A stretch of DNA of 64,000 nucleotides, taken from the NCBI RefSeq assembly GCF_047946665.1, contig NZ_CP172312.1, positions 3,782,001 to 3,846,000 of the forward strand, in the 5' to 3' direction. This document shows positions 9,682 through 18,323 of this stretch, piece after piece. Under the pieces are notes generated by a model that had not been told where the DNA came from, searched no databases, and saw nothing but the letters and a program-made list of their open reading frames with translations. Each line of letters opens with the position of its first letter. The first letter of the stretch is position 1. The position numbers and the translations under genes are program-made. The stretch comes from Allohahella sp002354735 (GTDB lineage: Bacteria > Pseudomonadota > Gammaproteobacteria > Pseudomonadales > Oleiphilaceae).

Positions 9682-9719
9682 AGACTCAAGCATGTGCACT
9701 TTTGAGTGTAGACTCAAGC
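9682..9719. repeat. Direct repeat AGACTCAAGC, 28 bases apart
   Basis: AGACTCAAGC occurs at 9682-9691 and 9710-9719. The second copy also forms a small hairpin with TTGAGT at 9702-9707. The pair lies between the unknown minus-strand gene and the putative cox promoter, and could be a regulator site. Confidence 0.4.
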
Positions 9720-9734
9720 CCAGGAAAAAGGTAA

Positions 9735-9764
9735 TTGCTGCCCGCTTCAGAATATGCTTATACT
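9735..9764 (+). promoter_or_regulatory. Candidate sigma70 promoter for the cox operon
   Basis: TTGCTG (9735-9740) and TATACT (9759-9764) are separated by 18 bases. It is the best promoter match in the coxB upstream region. Confidence 0.4.
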
Positions 9765-10081
9765 GGCCGCAAATAACCCCGTAGCTATTTGGTCAGTGCC
9801 AGTAGTTGTATAGTTGTCCCCTAAGCGATTGTCTTGCAAAGAGATGATTGGGCGGACTGCCTTGCGATGAGCGGTCGCTGTCGATACTGTCGGCTATGCG
9901 GAGTTGGAAGAACAATAATAGATCGCGCAGCGCCGTCTGCTTCGATGATCCCGTGAGTTCATGGTGCGGGTTCACGTGGCTAGCTCATGCTCTTTATTTT
10001 GTTCTCTATCCGCAGTCGTGTATCGACGCCAGATACCTGCGTCCGGTTTTCCAGGATTCAGCTATAGACTGTGGAGCTTGC

Positions 10082-11221
10082 ATGACTGTCCTCTCACACC
10101 TCCGACGACCCCGTCGGCTCTCGCTTGCCATCGCTACGGCAGTGCTGAGTATGGTTCCCCTGGTCGCCAGTGCCGCCTGGGAGCTCAATATGACCAAGGG
10201 CGTCACTGACATCAGCCACAAGGTCTACGACCTGCACATGCTCATTCTCTGGGTCTGCATCGCCATTGGCGTCGTCGTCTTCGGCGTCATGTTCTGGTCG
10301 ATGTTTGCCTACCGCAAGAGCAGGGGCGCGAAGGCCAGCAAGTTCCACGAAAGCACCACCGTCGAAATCATCTGGACTGCAATTCCCTTCATCATCCTTA
10401 TCGGCATGGCGATTCCCGCCACCGGCACCCTCATCGAAATGTACGACACCAACGATTCCGAGATCGATATCAAGGTCACCGGCTATCAGTGGAAATGGCG
10501 CTACGACTACCTGAAGGAAGACTTCGGCTACTTCAGTGTGATGGAAACGCATCAGGATGAACTCTACAACCGTGCTGAGAAAGGTGAGCACTACCTGCTC
10601 GACGTGGATGAGCCAGTCGTTGTGCCCATTGGCAAGAAAATTCGTTTCCTGGTCACGGCTGCCGATGTCATTCACTCCTGGTGGGTGCCGGACATTGCCG
10701 TCAAGCGCGACGCAATTCCGGGCTACATCAATGAATCATGGACCCGCATCGACACGCCCGGTATCTACCGCGGTCAGTGCACCGAACTCTGTGGCAAGGA
10801 CCACGGCTTCATGCCGGTCGTCGTCAAGGCCGTAGAGCAGGCAGAGTATGACGAGTGGGTTCTGGCCAAACAGGAAAAGGCAAAGGAAGAGTTCGAGCTG
10901 CAGAGCAAGGAGTGGACACTTGCTGAGCTGGTAGAGCGCGGTGAAGCGGTGTATGCGAAAAACTGTGCCGGTTGTCATCAGGCCAATGGGCAGGGCTTGC
11001 CGCCCACATTCCCATCTCTGGTCGGTAGCGATCTGGTCATGGGTGCCATCGAAGGCCACGCGGAAATCGTGATCAAGGGCAGCCCGGGTACTTCGATGCC
11101 GGCTTTCGGTGGTCAGCTGAGCGATGTCGATATCGCTGCGGTAGTCACCTACGAACGAAATGCCTGGGGTAACGACCTCGGCGATATGCTCGAACCAAAA
11201 GACGTCAGCGGACTTAAATAA
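10082..11221 (+). CDS. coxB: Cytochrome c oxidase subunit II with fused cytochrome c domain
   Basis: Subunit II of the aa3-type oxidase; it takes electrons from cytochrome c through the CuA centre. The 379-residue protein has a signal peptide (about 1-31), two membrane helices, and the CuA ligands Cys233, Cys237, His241 and Met244 (CTELCGKDHGFM). A C-terminal cytochrome c domain carries a CAGCH haem motif (Cys295, Cys298, His299) and an axial Met in GTSMPAFGG, so this is a caa3-like fused subunit. I chose ATG 10082 because a GGAG lies 6 bases before it and a signal peptide starts there, although the frame is open upstream. First gene of the oxidase operon. Confidence 0.95.
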   Translation: MTVLSHLRRPRRLSLAIATAVLSMVPLVASAAWELNMTKGVTDISHKVYDLHMLILWVCIAIGVVVFGVMFWSMFAYRKSRGAKASKFHESTTVEIIWTAIPFIILIGMAIPATGTLIEMYDTNDSEIDIKVTGYQWKWRYDYLKEDFGYFSVMETHQDELYNRAEKGEHYLLDVDEPVVVPIGKKIRFLVTAADVIHSWWVPDIAVKRDAIPGYINESWTRIDTPGIYRGQCTELCGKDHGFMPVVVKAVEQAEYDEWVLAKQEKAKEEFELQSKEWTLAELVERGEAVYAKNCAGCHQANGQGLPPTFPSLVGSDLVMGAIEGHAEIVIKGSPGTSMPAFGGQLSDVDIAAVVTYERNAWGNDLGDMLEPKDVSGLK

Positions 11222-11259
11222 GCGGCCGGTTGGTCTGCAACAGGCTCAGGAGACAGGAC

Positions 11260-12846
11260 ATGAGTGCGGTAATAGATTCCCATCACCACGATGATCATCA
11301 TCACGGCCCTGCAAAGGGATTCACGCGCTGGCTGTATACGACCAACCACAAGGACATCGGTTCGATGTACCTGTGGTTCAGTTTCACCATGTTCCTGCTT
11401 GGCGGGTGCATGGCGCTGGTCATCCGCGCGGAGCTGTTCGAGCCCGGCCTGCAGATCGTAGCCCCTGAATTCTTCAACCAGATGACGACCATGCATGGCC
11501 TCATCATGGTATTTGGCGCGGTCATGCCGGCTTTTGTCGGTCTGGCCAACTGGCTGATACCGATGATGGTTGGTGCGCCGGACATGGCGCTGCCACGCAT
11601 GAACAACTGGAGCTTCTGGATTCTTCCGTTCGCTTTCAGCCTGATGGTTTCTACCCTGTTCATGGAAGGCGGCGGCCCCAATTTCGGCTGGACCTTCTAC
11701 GCACCGCTGTCGACGACCTACGCACCGCCCAGCGTGACCTTCTTCATCTTCGCCGTGCACATGATGGGTATTTCCTCGATCATGGGTGCCATCAACGTGA
11801 TCGCGACCATCCTCAACATGCGTGCCCCTGGCATGACCATGATGAAGATGCCGATGTTCGTCTGGTCCTGGCTCATTACGGCTTTCCTGCTGATTGCGGT
11901 AATGCCGGTATTGGCTGGCGTCGTCACCATGATGCTGACCGATATCCACTTCGGCACCAGCTTCTTCAAGCCTGAGGGCGGTGGTGACCCCGTACTGTTC
12001 CAGCACGTGTTCTGGTTCTTCGGTCACCCCGAGGTCTATATCATGATCCTGCCGGCTTTCGGTATCGTCTCGCAGATCATTCCGACCTTCAGTCGCAAGC
12101 CCCTCTTCGGCTATGCTTCAATGGTTTATGCCACGGCATCCATCGCGGTACTGAGCTTCCTGGTATGGGCTCACCACATGTTTACAGTGGGTATGCCGCT
12201 GGCAGGCGAGCTGTTCTTCATGTACGCCACGATGCTGATCGCTGTGCCGACAGGTGTGAAGGTCTTCAACTGGGTGAGTACCATGTTCAAGGGCTCGCTC
12301 ACCTTCGAGACCCCGATGCTGTTCTCGGTGGCCTTCGTCATCCTGTTCACCATCGGTGGCTTCTCCGGACTCATGCTGGCCATGGCGCCGGCTGACTTCC
12401 AGTATCACGATACCTATTTCGTAGTTGCGCACTTCCACTACGTACTGGTGCCAGGTGCCATTTTCAGTATCTTCGCGGCTGCGTATTACTGGCTGCCAAA
12501 GTGGACTGGCTTCATGTACGACGAGACCTTGGGCAAGTTGCACTTCTGGCTCTCGTTCATCGGCGTCAACCTGACCTTCTTCCCAATGCACTTCGTAGGT
12601 CTTGCGGGCATGCCACGACGGATTCCTGACTACGCGCTGCAGTTCGCCGACTTCAATATGGTCGCGAGTGTCGGTGCCTTCCTATTCGGCACCACACAGC
12701 TGCTGTTCCTGTTTATCGTCCTGAAGTGCGTCAAGGGCGGCAAGCGTGCTACAGCTTCCGTCTGGGAAGGTGCAGAAGGCCTCGAGTGGACCATCCCGTC
12801 ACCAGCGCCTTACCACACCTTTGCGACACCACCGAAGATCAACTGA
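11260..12846 (+). CDS. coxA: Cytochrome c oxidase subunit I (aa3 type)
   Basis: Catalytic subunit of the haem-copper oxidase; it reduces O2 to water and pumps protons. The 528-residue protein has twelve membrane helices. Low-spin haem ligand His is seen in TTMHGLIMVFG, the CuB ligand and cross-linked Tyr in HPEVYIMILP, the CuB histidine pair in WAHHMFTVG, and the haem a3/a ligands in HDTYFVVAHFHYV. The N-terminus is His/Asp-rich (SHHHDDHHHG), possibly metal-binding. ATG 11260 follows the Shine-Dalgarno-like AGGAGACAGGAC; an earlier TTG in frame at 11230 is less likely. It lies 38 bases after coxB. Confidence 0.97.
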   Translation: MSAVIDSHHHDDHHHGPAKGFTRWLYTTNHKDIGSMYLWFSFTMFLLGGCMALVIRAELFEPGLQIVAPEFFNQMTTMHGLIMVFGAVMPAFVGLANWLIPMMVGAPDMALPRMNNWSFWILPFAFSLMVSTLFMEGGGPNFGWTFYAPLSTTYAPPSVTFFIFAVHMMGISSIMGAINVIATILNMRAPGMTMMKMPMFVWSWLITAFLLIAVMPVLAGVVTMMLTDIHFGTSFFKPEGGGDPVLFQHVFWFFGHPEVYIMILPAFGIVSQIIPTFSRKPLFGYASMVYATASIAVLSFLVWAHHMFTVGMPLAGELFFMYATMLIAVPTGVKVFNWVSTMFKGSLTFETPMLFSVAFVILFTIGGFSGLMLAMAPADFQYHDTYFVVAHFHYVLVPGAIFSIFAAAYYWLPKWTGFMYDETLGKLHFWLSFIGVNLTFFPMHFVGLAGMPRRIPDYALQFADFNMVASVGAFLFGTTQLLFLFIVLKCVKGGKRATASVWEGAEGLEWTIPSPAPYHTFATPPKIN

Positions 12847-12856
12847 GGTAGCGGAC

Positions 12857-13438
12857 GTGAGCGAGCATAGCGAACAGCCAGACAACGGCACCCCGACGCG
12901 CTCACACGCGGCTACGGTTCGCAAGTTGCTGTTCGTCGTGGTCGCGATGTTCGGCTTTGGCTTTGCGCTCGTGCCGCTCTATGACCTGTTCTGTGATATC
13001 ACTGGCATCAATGGCAAGACCAATGGCCGTTATGAGGGTGAGATTTCCAGTGCGGAACCAGGCGAAGGCGAGTCGCGCCGGATAGTCAGGGTGCAGTTTA
13101 CGACGAGTAACAACGCCAACATGCCGTGGATCTTCAATCCACCGGAAAACAAGCAGATGGATGTCGTCGTGGGTGAGCCGGTGCAGGTGGATTTCTTTGC
13201 GCGCAATCCGACAGATCGCTTCATAGTCGCCCAAGCCATCCCGAGTGTGGCGCCCTCGAAGGGCGCAGACTACTTTCATAAGACCGAATGCTTCTGCTTT
13301 CAGCGGCAGGAACTCGAAGCAGGCGCTGATACCTTGATGGGCCTACGATTTTTCATCGACAGGGATTTGCCGGAAGACATCAAGACCCTGACCCTGTCGT
13401 ACACGATGTTCGAGGTTCAGGATCATGCCAGCCGCTAG
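12857..13438 (+). CDS. ctaG: Cytochrome c oxidase assembly protein CtaG/Cox11
   Basis: Periplasm-facing, membrane-anchored copper chaperone that inserts CuB into subunit I. The 193-residue protein has one N-terminal helix (about 22-43) and the copper-binding CFCF motif (KTECFCFQRQEL). I use GTG 12857, preceded by GAGG, because it falls 10 bases after coxA; an upstream frame extension into coxA lacks family similarity. Its place between coxA and coxC is the standard order. Confidence 0.93.
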   Translation: MSEHSEQPDNGTPTRSHAATVRKLLFVVVAMFGFGFALVPLYDLFCDITGINGKTNGRYEGEISSAEPGEGESRRIVRVQFTTSNNANMPWIFNPPENKQMDVVVGEPVQVDFFARNPTDRFIVAQAIPSVAPSKGADYFHKTECFCFQRQELEAGADTLMGLRFFIDRDLPEDIKTLTLSYTMFEVQDHASR

Positions 13439-13519
13439 AGCGATGGCTAACAACCACATAGTAGACGCAACAACAATCACAGCAATCGTCTATCGACGAA
13501 ATCAGGGAGTCACTCACGC

Positions 13520-14410
13520 ATGAGCACCAATTACGAATCCTATTATGTGCCGGAGCAGAGCAAGTGGCCGATTATCGCCACTGTAGGACTGTTTCTGCTG
13601 ATGTACGGTCTGGGTTCCGTGCTCGTGGATCAGACTGGCAATGCTGATACGCAGACGTCCTGGATCATCTTCAGCGTCGGCGCAGCGATCATGGTCTTCA
13701 TGTTCTTCGGCTGGTTCGGCGCAGTGGCGAAGGAAAGCATGTCCGGGCTTTACAGCCAGCAGATGGACCGCAGCTTTCGTTGGGGCATGGCCTGGTTCAT
13801 CTTCAGTGAGGTGATGTTCTTCAGTGCCTTCTTTGGCGCACTCTTCTACGCCCGCTGGCTGGCGGTTCCATGGCTTGGCGGTGCCGGCGACGGTGCGATG
13901 AATACCTTGCTCTGGCCGGAGTTTCAGGCCGCCTGGCCACTGATGAGCAATCCTAATCCAGAGCTGTTTCCGGGGCCAACCGAGACCATCGACCCATGGC
14001 ACATCCCGCTGCTCAACACTGTGCTGCTGCTCATCTCAAGCGTCACACTCACGATTGCCCACCACGCCATCAAGAAAGACAAGCGCGGGCAGGTGATCAT
14101 CTGGACCGCGGCGACCATCATCCTGGGCGCCATCTTCATGGGCTACCAGATCCACGAATACGACATCGCCTACAGTGAACTGAACCTGACGATGGAATCA
14201 GGCATTTATGGCACCACCTTCTTCCTGCTCACCGGTTTTCACGGTCTGCACGTTACGCTGGGCGCCCTCATTTTGCTGGTTATTCTGATTCGATACATGC
14301 GGGGCCATTTTTCGGCGAAGCAGCATTTCGGTTTCGAGGCGGCGTCGTGGTACTGGCACTTTGTCGACGTCGTATGGCTTTGTCTGTTCTTCTTCGTCTA
14401 CGTTATCTGA
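13520..14410 (+). CDS. coxC: Cytochrome c oxidase subunit III
   Basis: Third core subunit of the oxidase, 296 residues with seven predicted membrane helices. It carries the conserved subunit III segments with the Glu-containing helix (FIFSEVMFFSAFFGALF), GFHGLHVTLGAL and the C-terminal SWYWHFVDVVWLCLFF. A GGGAG lies before ATG 13520. The loop between helices 2 and 3 is longer than in some homologues. An 81-base gap separates it from ctaG. Confidence 0.96.
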   Translation: MSTNYESYYVPEQSKWPIIATVGLFLLMYGLGSVLVDQTGNADTQTSWIIFSVGAAIMVFMFFGWFGAVAKESMSGLYSQQMDRSFRWGMAWFIFSEVMFFSAFFGALFYARWLAVPWLGGAGDGAMNTLLWPEFQAAWPLMSNPNPELFPGPTETIDPWHIPLLNTVLLLISSVTLTIAHHAIKKDKRGQVIIWTAATIILGAIFMGYQIHEYDIAYSELNLTMESGIYGTTFFLLTGFHGLHVTLGALILLVILIRYMRGHFSAKQHFGFEAASWYWHFVDVVWLCLFFFVYVI

Positions 14411-14417
14411 CCATCCG

Positions 14418-14447
14418 GCACATCGCCCGCCAGCGCGGGCGATGTGC
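14418..14447. terminator. Strong hairpin between coxC and the convergent DUF2909 gene
   Basis: A perfect 12-base-pair stem (14418-14429 with 14436-14447) with a six-base loop lies seven bases after the coxC stop and three bases beyond the DUF2909 stop on the other strand. Neither side has a U-tract, so it may act as a bidirectional stabiliser or a weak terminator. Confidence 0.6.
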
Positions 14448-14450
14448 TAC

Positions 14451-14651
14451 TCAAGGCTGGGCATTCAGGGTCAGATGACCGGTGGAAACCAGCACGACGA
14501 TCAGCACCAGCACCGCTATTGAAAAGCCGAGGCGATACCAGAGCGCCTTGATGAGGCGGTCGCCCTCGCCAGCATCCTTGATGAGAAATACCAGCCCGCT
14601 GAACAGGCTGATGATTGCTGCTATTACCAATGCACCCAAAAACAGTTTCAT
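14451..14651 (-). CDS. Twin transmembrane protein, DUF2909 family
   Basis: A 66-residue protein with two membrane helices (about 2-24 and 38-60) joined by a charged loop (KDAGEGDRLIKALWYR). DUF2909 genes are regularly found inside gammaproteobacterial aa3 oxidase clusters on the opposite strand, as here between coxC and surf1. A role in oxidase assembly is suspected from position only. Confidence 0.82.
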   Translation of the reverse strand: MKLFLGALVIAAIISLFSGLVFLIKDAGEGDRLIKALWYRLGFSIAVLVLIVVLVSTGHLTLNAQP

Positions 14652-14768
14652 GTATCAGACCACCTTTTTTATGGCCAGTGTGGTCGAATTGCCACGCGGT
14701 CACCACCCTTTTATGTTGACGACTCCGGCAAGCGAAAAGCTCTGCCAACAGGACCTGACTCGGATAGA

Positions 14769-15572
14769 ATGATGTCCCTTACCGCCAGGCTACGCCGACA
14801 CTGGAAGATTCTGGTGTTCACTGCCTGCTTTACACCGCTGTTTCTTTATCTCGGCGTCTGGCAGCTTGAACGTAGTGATGAGAAAGCCGCACTGATGGCG
14901 CGGATGAATGCTGCTACAGAGGCCGCGCCACAGGCCTACGACTGGGCCTCGGAAGATCGTCCTGAGAGCTTTGTGAGGCTGCGGGTTCGGGGGCGATTCA
15001 TGCCTGCGAGCCAGGTGCTCTACGACAACCAGATTTACAATGGCCGGTTTGGCTACAGGGTTTTCACCCCCTTTTGTGAGCCGGGAGGCGAGAACTGTCT
15101 ATTGGTTGAACGAGGCTGGATAGCGGGCAATGCCGACCGCTCGAAGCTGCCTTCTTCAGAGCTTCTGGCGGTTCCTGAGGGCGTGGTCGAAATCACCGGT
15201 CAGGCAGATATTCTGCAGGCTGCACCACTGATCATGGAAAATACCGAGGCGGATGCACGCCGTGCGCAATGGCCGAGACGCGTACAGATGATGGTTGATC
15301 CACCGACCTTGCTCGAAGGTTTTGAAGACGTCGCGACCTTGCCCACGGTATCACCGGTCGTGTTGCCGTGGGTCCTGCGCATGGCGCCGTCCTCGCCAGG
15401 TGCCTTGCAGCCTTTCTGGACACCGAATGTCATGTCGGCCGAAAAGCACACGGGCTATGCCCTGCAATGGTTTGCCATGGCCTTTGCCCTGTTTGCGCTG
15501 ACAGTGTGGCAAATTCGCCGCATCGATGATGAACTCACAACACGGAATCTGGAACAGAACCATGACCAATAG
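14769..15572 (+). CDS. SURF1 family cytochrome oxidase biogenesis protein
   Basis: Membrane protein that helps supply haem a to subunit I. The 267-residue protein has the SURF1 layout: an N-terminal helix (about 14-32) ending in LYLGVWQLERSDEKA, a periplasmic domain with the family's VRLRVRGRF segment and LVERGWIAG, and a C-terminal helix (GYALQWFAMAFALFALTVW). Two adjacent ATG codons at 14769 and 14772 are possible starts. Its end overlaps the start of the next gene by 11 bases. Confidence 0.92.
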   Translation: MMSLTARLRRHWKILVFTACFTPLFLYLGVWQLERSDEKAALMARMNAATEAAPQAYDWASEDRPESFVRLRVRGRFMPASQVLYDNQIYNGRFGYRVFTPFCEPGGENCLLVERGWIAGNADRSKLPSSELLAVPEGVVEITGQADILQAAPLIMENTEADARRAQWPRRVQMMVDPPTLLEGFEDVATLPTVSPVVLPWVLRMAPSSPGALQPFWTPNVMSAEKHTGYALQWFAMAFALFALTVWQIRRIDDELTTRNLEQNHDQ

Positions 15573-16242
15573 CCGTCAAACGCCCCCCACGAACTCAGAC
15601 GCCACGCAGGGGCTCCCGCAGCACGAACCAAATCGCCGGCTCGGGCAATTGAAACTGCTCGCCCTCTTCGGTATCGCTATAGCGCCGGTCTTCCTGGCAG
15701 CGTTCATGTATTTCGGCAACTTCGGCGTCCCCGACACCTCGACCAACAACGGAACGCTTGTACTACCGCCTTTGCAGGCCGAGACCGTGCCTGAGCTGAC
15801 GGAGATCTGGCAACGAGAGACCATGAAACAGGCAGACGACAAGCCGAAGTGGCTGCTCAGTGTTGTTGGGGATACACGCTCGCAGCCAGATGAGGCCCTC
15901 GAGCGTGATGAGGCCTCTCTGTATCTCGCCCGCCAGGTGACTGTTGCTGTAGGCAAGGACCAGAATCGCATCGGCTACGGTTGGCTACAGCAAGGTGGCA
16001 CACCCGAAAGCAGCAATTCAGTGGTAGACCGTTACGCTGACCTCCAGTTGGTCAGCATCGGGTCCGAGGCCGAGGCTGCCATACAGGCCTGGCTCGATAA
16101 TGCAGGCATCAGCGCCCAGCCAGGCGATTTTGTGTTGGCGGACCCGAACGGCAACTTTATCATGCACTATCCCAAAGCGACCGACGGCAAGGCCATCCTT
16201 GAAGATCTCAAGCGATTGCTGAAGGTCTCCAAGATCGGCTAG
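15562..16242 (+). CDS. Cytochrome oxidase cluster membrane protein of unknown function
   Basis: A 226-residue protein with one N-terminal helix (about 29-49: LLALFGIAIAPVFLAAFMYF) and a periplasmic domain. Its place between surf1 and ctaA is typical of gammaproteobacterial oxidase clusters, where such genes stay unnamed. The C-terminal part (FVLADPNGNFIMHYP followed by a helix) resembles the end of a thioredoxin-like or SCO-like fold, but no CxxxC copper motif is present. ATG 15562 gives an 11-base overlap with surf1. Role in oxidase assembly is inferred from position. Confidence 0.75.
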   Translation: MTNSRQTPPTNSDATQGLPQHEPNRRLGQLKLLALFGIAIAPVFLAAFMYFGNFGVPDTSTNNGTLVLPPLQAETVPELTEIWQRETMKQADDKPKWLLSVVGDTRSQPDEALERDEASLYLARQVTVAVGKDQNRIGYGWLQQGGTPESSNSVVDRYADLQLVSIGSEAEAAIQAWLDNAGISAQPGDFVLADPNGNFIMHYPKATDGKAILEDLKRLLKVSKIG

Positions 16243-16266
16243 TTTAGAAAGTTTTCCGCCTCCAGC

Positions 16267-17376
16267 ATGAGCAGTTCGATGACCTCGCCCAGACATTCTA
16301 AAGTCCTTCGCTACCTCAGTGTATTCGCCCTGTGCTTCGCCATGCTGGTGATCATGAAGGGCGCCTATACACGGCTCGTCGACGCTGGCCTGGGCTGTCC
16401 GGACTGGCCGGGCTGCTATGGCATGCTCGGTGTGCCGGAAGCACCGGAGGATGTGGCGCGCGCAGAGGCCCTGTTCCCTGAGTCACCCGTAGAAGCGCAC
16501 AAGGGATGGCCCGAAATGATCCATCGCTACATCGCCGCTACACTCGGTCTGTTCATACTGATCATGGCCGGGCTGGCGCTCAGACAACAGCGGCCGGGGC
16601 TTTATGATGGCGTTCCCAACGTTTCCCTGCATGCGCTGGCACTGCTGGCCATGGTGATTCTGCAAGGGCTGTTCGGCATGTGGACTGTTACGCTGAAGCT
16701 CTGGCCTCAGGTCGTGACAGCTCATCTCTTGGGCGGCTTCGCCACACTGACATTACTGGCGCTGATGTCATGGCGTCTGTGGGTGCCCACAGTGCCGGCT
16801 ACGCATGGGCAGGTGGCCAAGGCACGGAGCCTACGACCGCTGGTTTCGACGGCGATCGTCGTGCTGGTGCTGCAAATCGCGCTGGGCGGGTGGATGAGTG
16901 CGAATTATGCTGCACTGGCCTGCGTTGATCTGCCCACCTGCCATGGCAGCTACTGGCCGGCCATGGATTTCAGCCGGGGTTTTGATCTTACCCAGCACGT
17001 CGGCCCGAACTATCTTGGTGGGGTCATGGACAGCGAGGCCCGCGTCGCCATCCATTTCAGTCATCGCGTTGGGGCCATCGTGACAACCCTGGTGTTGCTG
17101 TGGCTCATCGTGAGCACCTACAGAAGCGGGCAGCCGATGCTGCAGCGACTGGCACTCGTTGTCAGCGCTTTGCTGGCCATTCAGGTGGCGCTGGGCCTCA
17201 CCAATGTGCTCGCGTTCGTTCCACTTTGGAGTGCGGTGCTTCATAATGCCGTAGCGGCGCTGCTGCTTGTTGGTCTGGCATCCATTGCCTACGTCCAGAC
17301 TGTCATGCTCCGCTTAGCGCCGCAGCACCATAATAACGACAAGATGCCACACCAAACCGGGATATCAGCGACATGA
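16267..17376 (+). CDS. ctaA: Haem A synthase (COX15/CtaA)
   Basis: Membrane enzyme that oxidises the C8 methyl of haem o to make haem a for the aa3 oxidase. The 369-residue protein has eight predicted helices in two homologous halves. Conserved pieces are KGAYTRLVDAGLGCPDWPG near the N-terminus, EMIHRYIAATLG and FSHRVGAIVTT with their haem-ligand histidines, and VVTAHLLGGFATL. It shares four bases (ATGA) with ctaB, so translation is coupled. Confidence 0.95.
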   Translation: MSSSMTSPRHSKVLRYLSVFALCFAMLVIMKGAYTRLVDAGLGCPDWPGCYGMLGVPEAPEDVARAEALFPESPVEAHKGWPEMIHRYIAATLGLFILIMAGLALRQQRPGLYDGVPNVSLHALALLAMVILQGLFGMWTVTLKLWPQVVTAHLLGGFATLTLLALMSWRLWVPTVPATHGQVAKARSLRPLVSTAIVVLVLQIALGGWMSANYAALACVDLPTCHGSYWPAMDFSRGFDLTQHVGPNYLGGVMDSEARVAIHFSHRVGAIVTTLVLLWLIVSTYRSGQPMLQRLALVVSALLAIQVALGLTNVLAFVPLWSAVLHNAVAALLLVGLASIAYVQTVMLRLAPQHHNNDKMPHQTGISAT

Positions 17377-18323
17377 CAGTTCACGCCAGCTCAGAACGCA
17401 TTGACGAGACGCTACAGGGGCCAGTCAATACCCCGGCGACGCCTGCGCGTGCCGTCTGGAAAGACTATCTCGAGCTCTGTAAACCGCGTGTAGTCGCCCT
17501 CATGCTGCTGACATCCGTGGTTGGCGTCCTGCTGGCACCTTTCGAGACCTTTCCCTGGTCCGCAATGATTCTGGGCAACCTTGGTATTGCGCTGATGGCT
17601 GGTGGTGCTGCCGTCATCAATCACGTCGTAGACCATCGCATCGATTCCATCATGGCGCGTACACGCATGCGTCCTGTCGCGCAGGGCAAGATTCCGGTCA
17701 ATCGTGCCATGACCTTCGCGGCTGTCATCAGCGGCCTCGGCTTTGCCATCCTGATGGGCTTCGTCAACAGTATCACCGCATGGCTGACCTTCGCTTCACT
17801 GATAGGCTATGCCGTGGTCTATACCATGTTCCTGAAGCGCGCCACGCCACAGAACATCGTGCTTGGAGGCCTTGCTGGTGCTGCGCCACCACTTCTGGGC
17901 TGGACGGCGGTGACCGGCGAAGTCTCCGGGCACGCACTGCTATTGGTGCTCATCATCTTCGCCTGGACACCGCCGCATTTCTGGGCGCTCGCCGTCCATC
18001 GAAAGGCCGAGTATGCGCAGGCTGAAATTCCCATGCTTCCGGTCACTCATGGCGACGCCTATACACGGCTCCACATCCTGCTCTACACCTTCATTCTGCT
18101 TGCTATCTCCATGCTGCCCTTCATCACCGGCATGAGCGGGTGGTTCTACTGGGTCTGCGCGCTGGTACTGGGCGGACGTTTCATCCAATGGGCCGTATGG
18201 TTGCTGCGCGACAGTAAGCCGCGTGCCGCCATACTCACATTCCGATTTTCCATCACCTACCTGATGCTGCTTTTCGTGGCTCTCCTCATGGACCGATATA
18301 TCTTCGATGCCTTCTATTACTGA
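17373..18323 (+). CDS. ctaB: Protohaem IX farnesyltransferase (haem O synthase)
   Basis: UbiA-type prenyltransferase that adds farnesyl to haem b, giving haem o, the substrate of CtaA. The 316-residue polytopic protein carries the aspartate-rich motif NHVVDHRIDSIMARTRMRP and the family signatures YTMFLKRATPQN and APPLLGWTAVTG. ATGA overlap with ctaA; the symbol cyoE is used for the same family. Its end overlaps the next gene start by 17 bases. Confidence 0.95.
   Translation: MTVHASSERIDETLQGPVNTPATPARAVWKDYLELCKPRVVALMLLTSVVGVLLAPFETFPWSAMILGNLGIALMAGGAAVINHVVDHRIDSIMARTRMRPVAQGKIPVNRAMTFAAVISGLGFAILMGFVNSITAWLTFASLIGYAVVYTMFLKRATPQNIVLGGLAGAAPPLLGWTAVTGEVSGHALLLVLIIFAWTPPHFWALAVHRKAEYAQAEIPMLPVTHGDAYTRLHILLYTFILLAISMLPFITGMSGWFYWVCALVLGGRFIQWAVWLLRDSKPRAAILTFRFSITYLMLLFVALLMDRYIFDAFYY

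Larger units (their letters stand above)
9621..10081. other. Long leader region ahead of coxB
   Basis: 460 bases without a convincing gene. An open frame from 9848 joins coxB in phase, but the encoded stretch has no recognisable features and coxB's own signal peptide starts at 10082, so I treat it as leader. The region contains a sigma70-like promoter (9735-9764) and a pair of direct repeats (9682-9719). If that promoter is used, the coxB mRNA has an untranslated leader of about 310 bases. Confidence 0.5.

Noticed and set aside
9848..10081. N-terminal extension of coxB by 78 codons
   Set aside because: The extension has no recognisable sequence and the signal peptide and Shine-Dalgarno signal both point to 10082.
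11149..12027. A 292-codon minus-strand frame inside coxA
   Set aside because: It is rich in His, Asp and Glu because it is the complement of a membrane-protein gene; coxA itself is certain.
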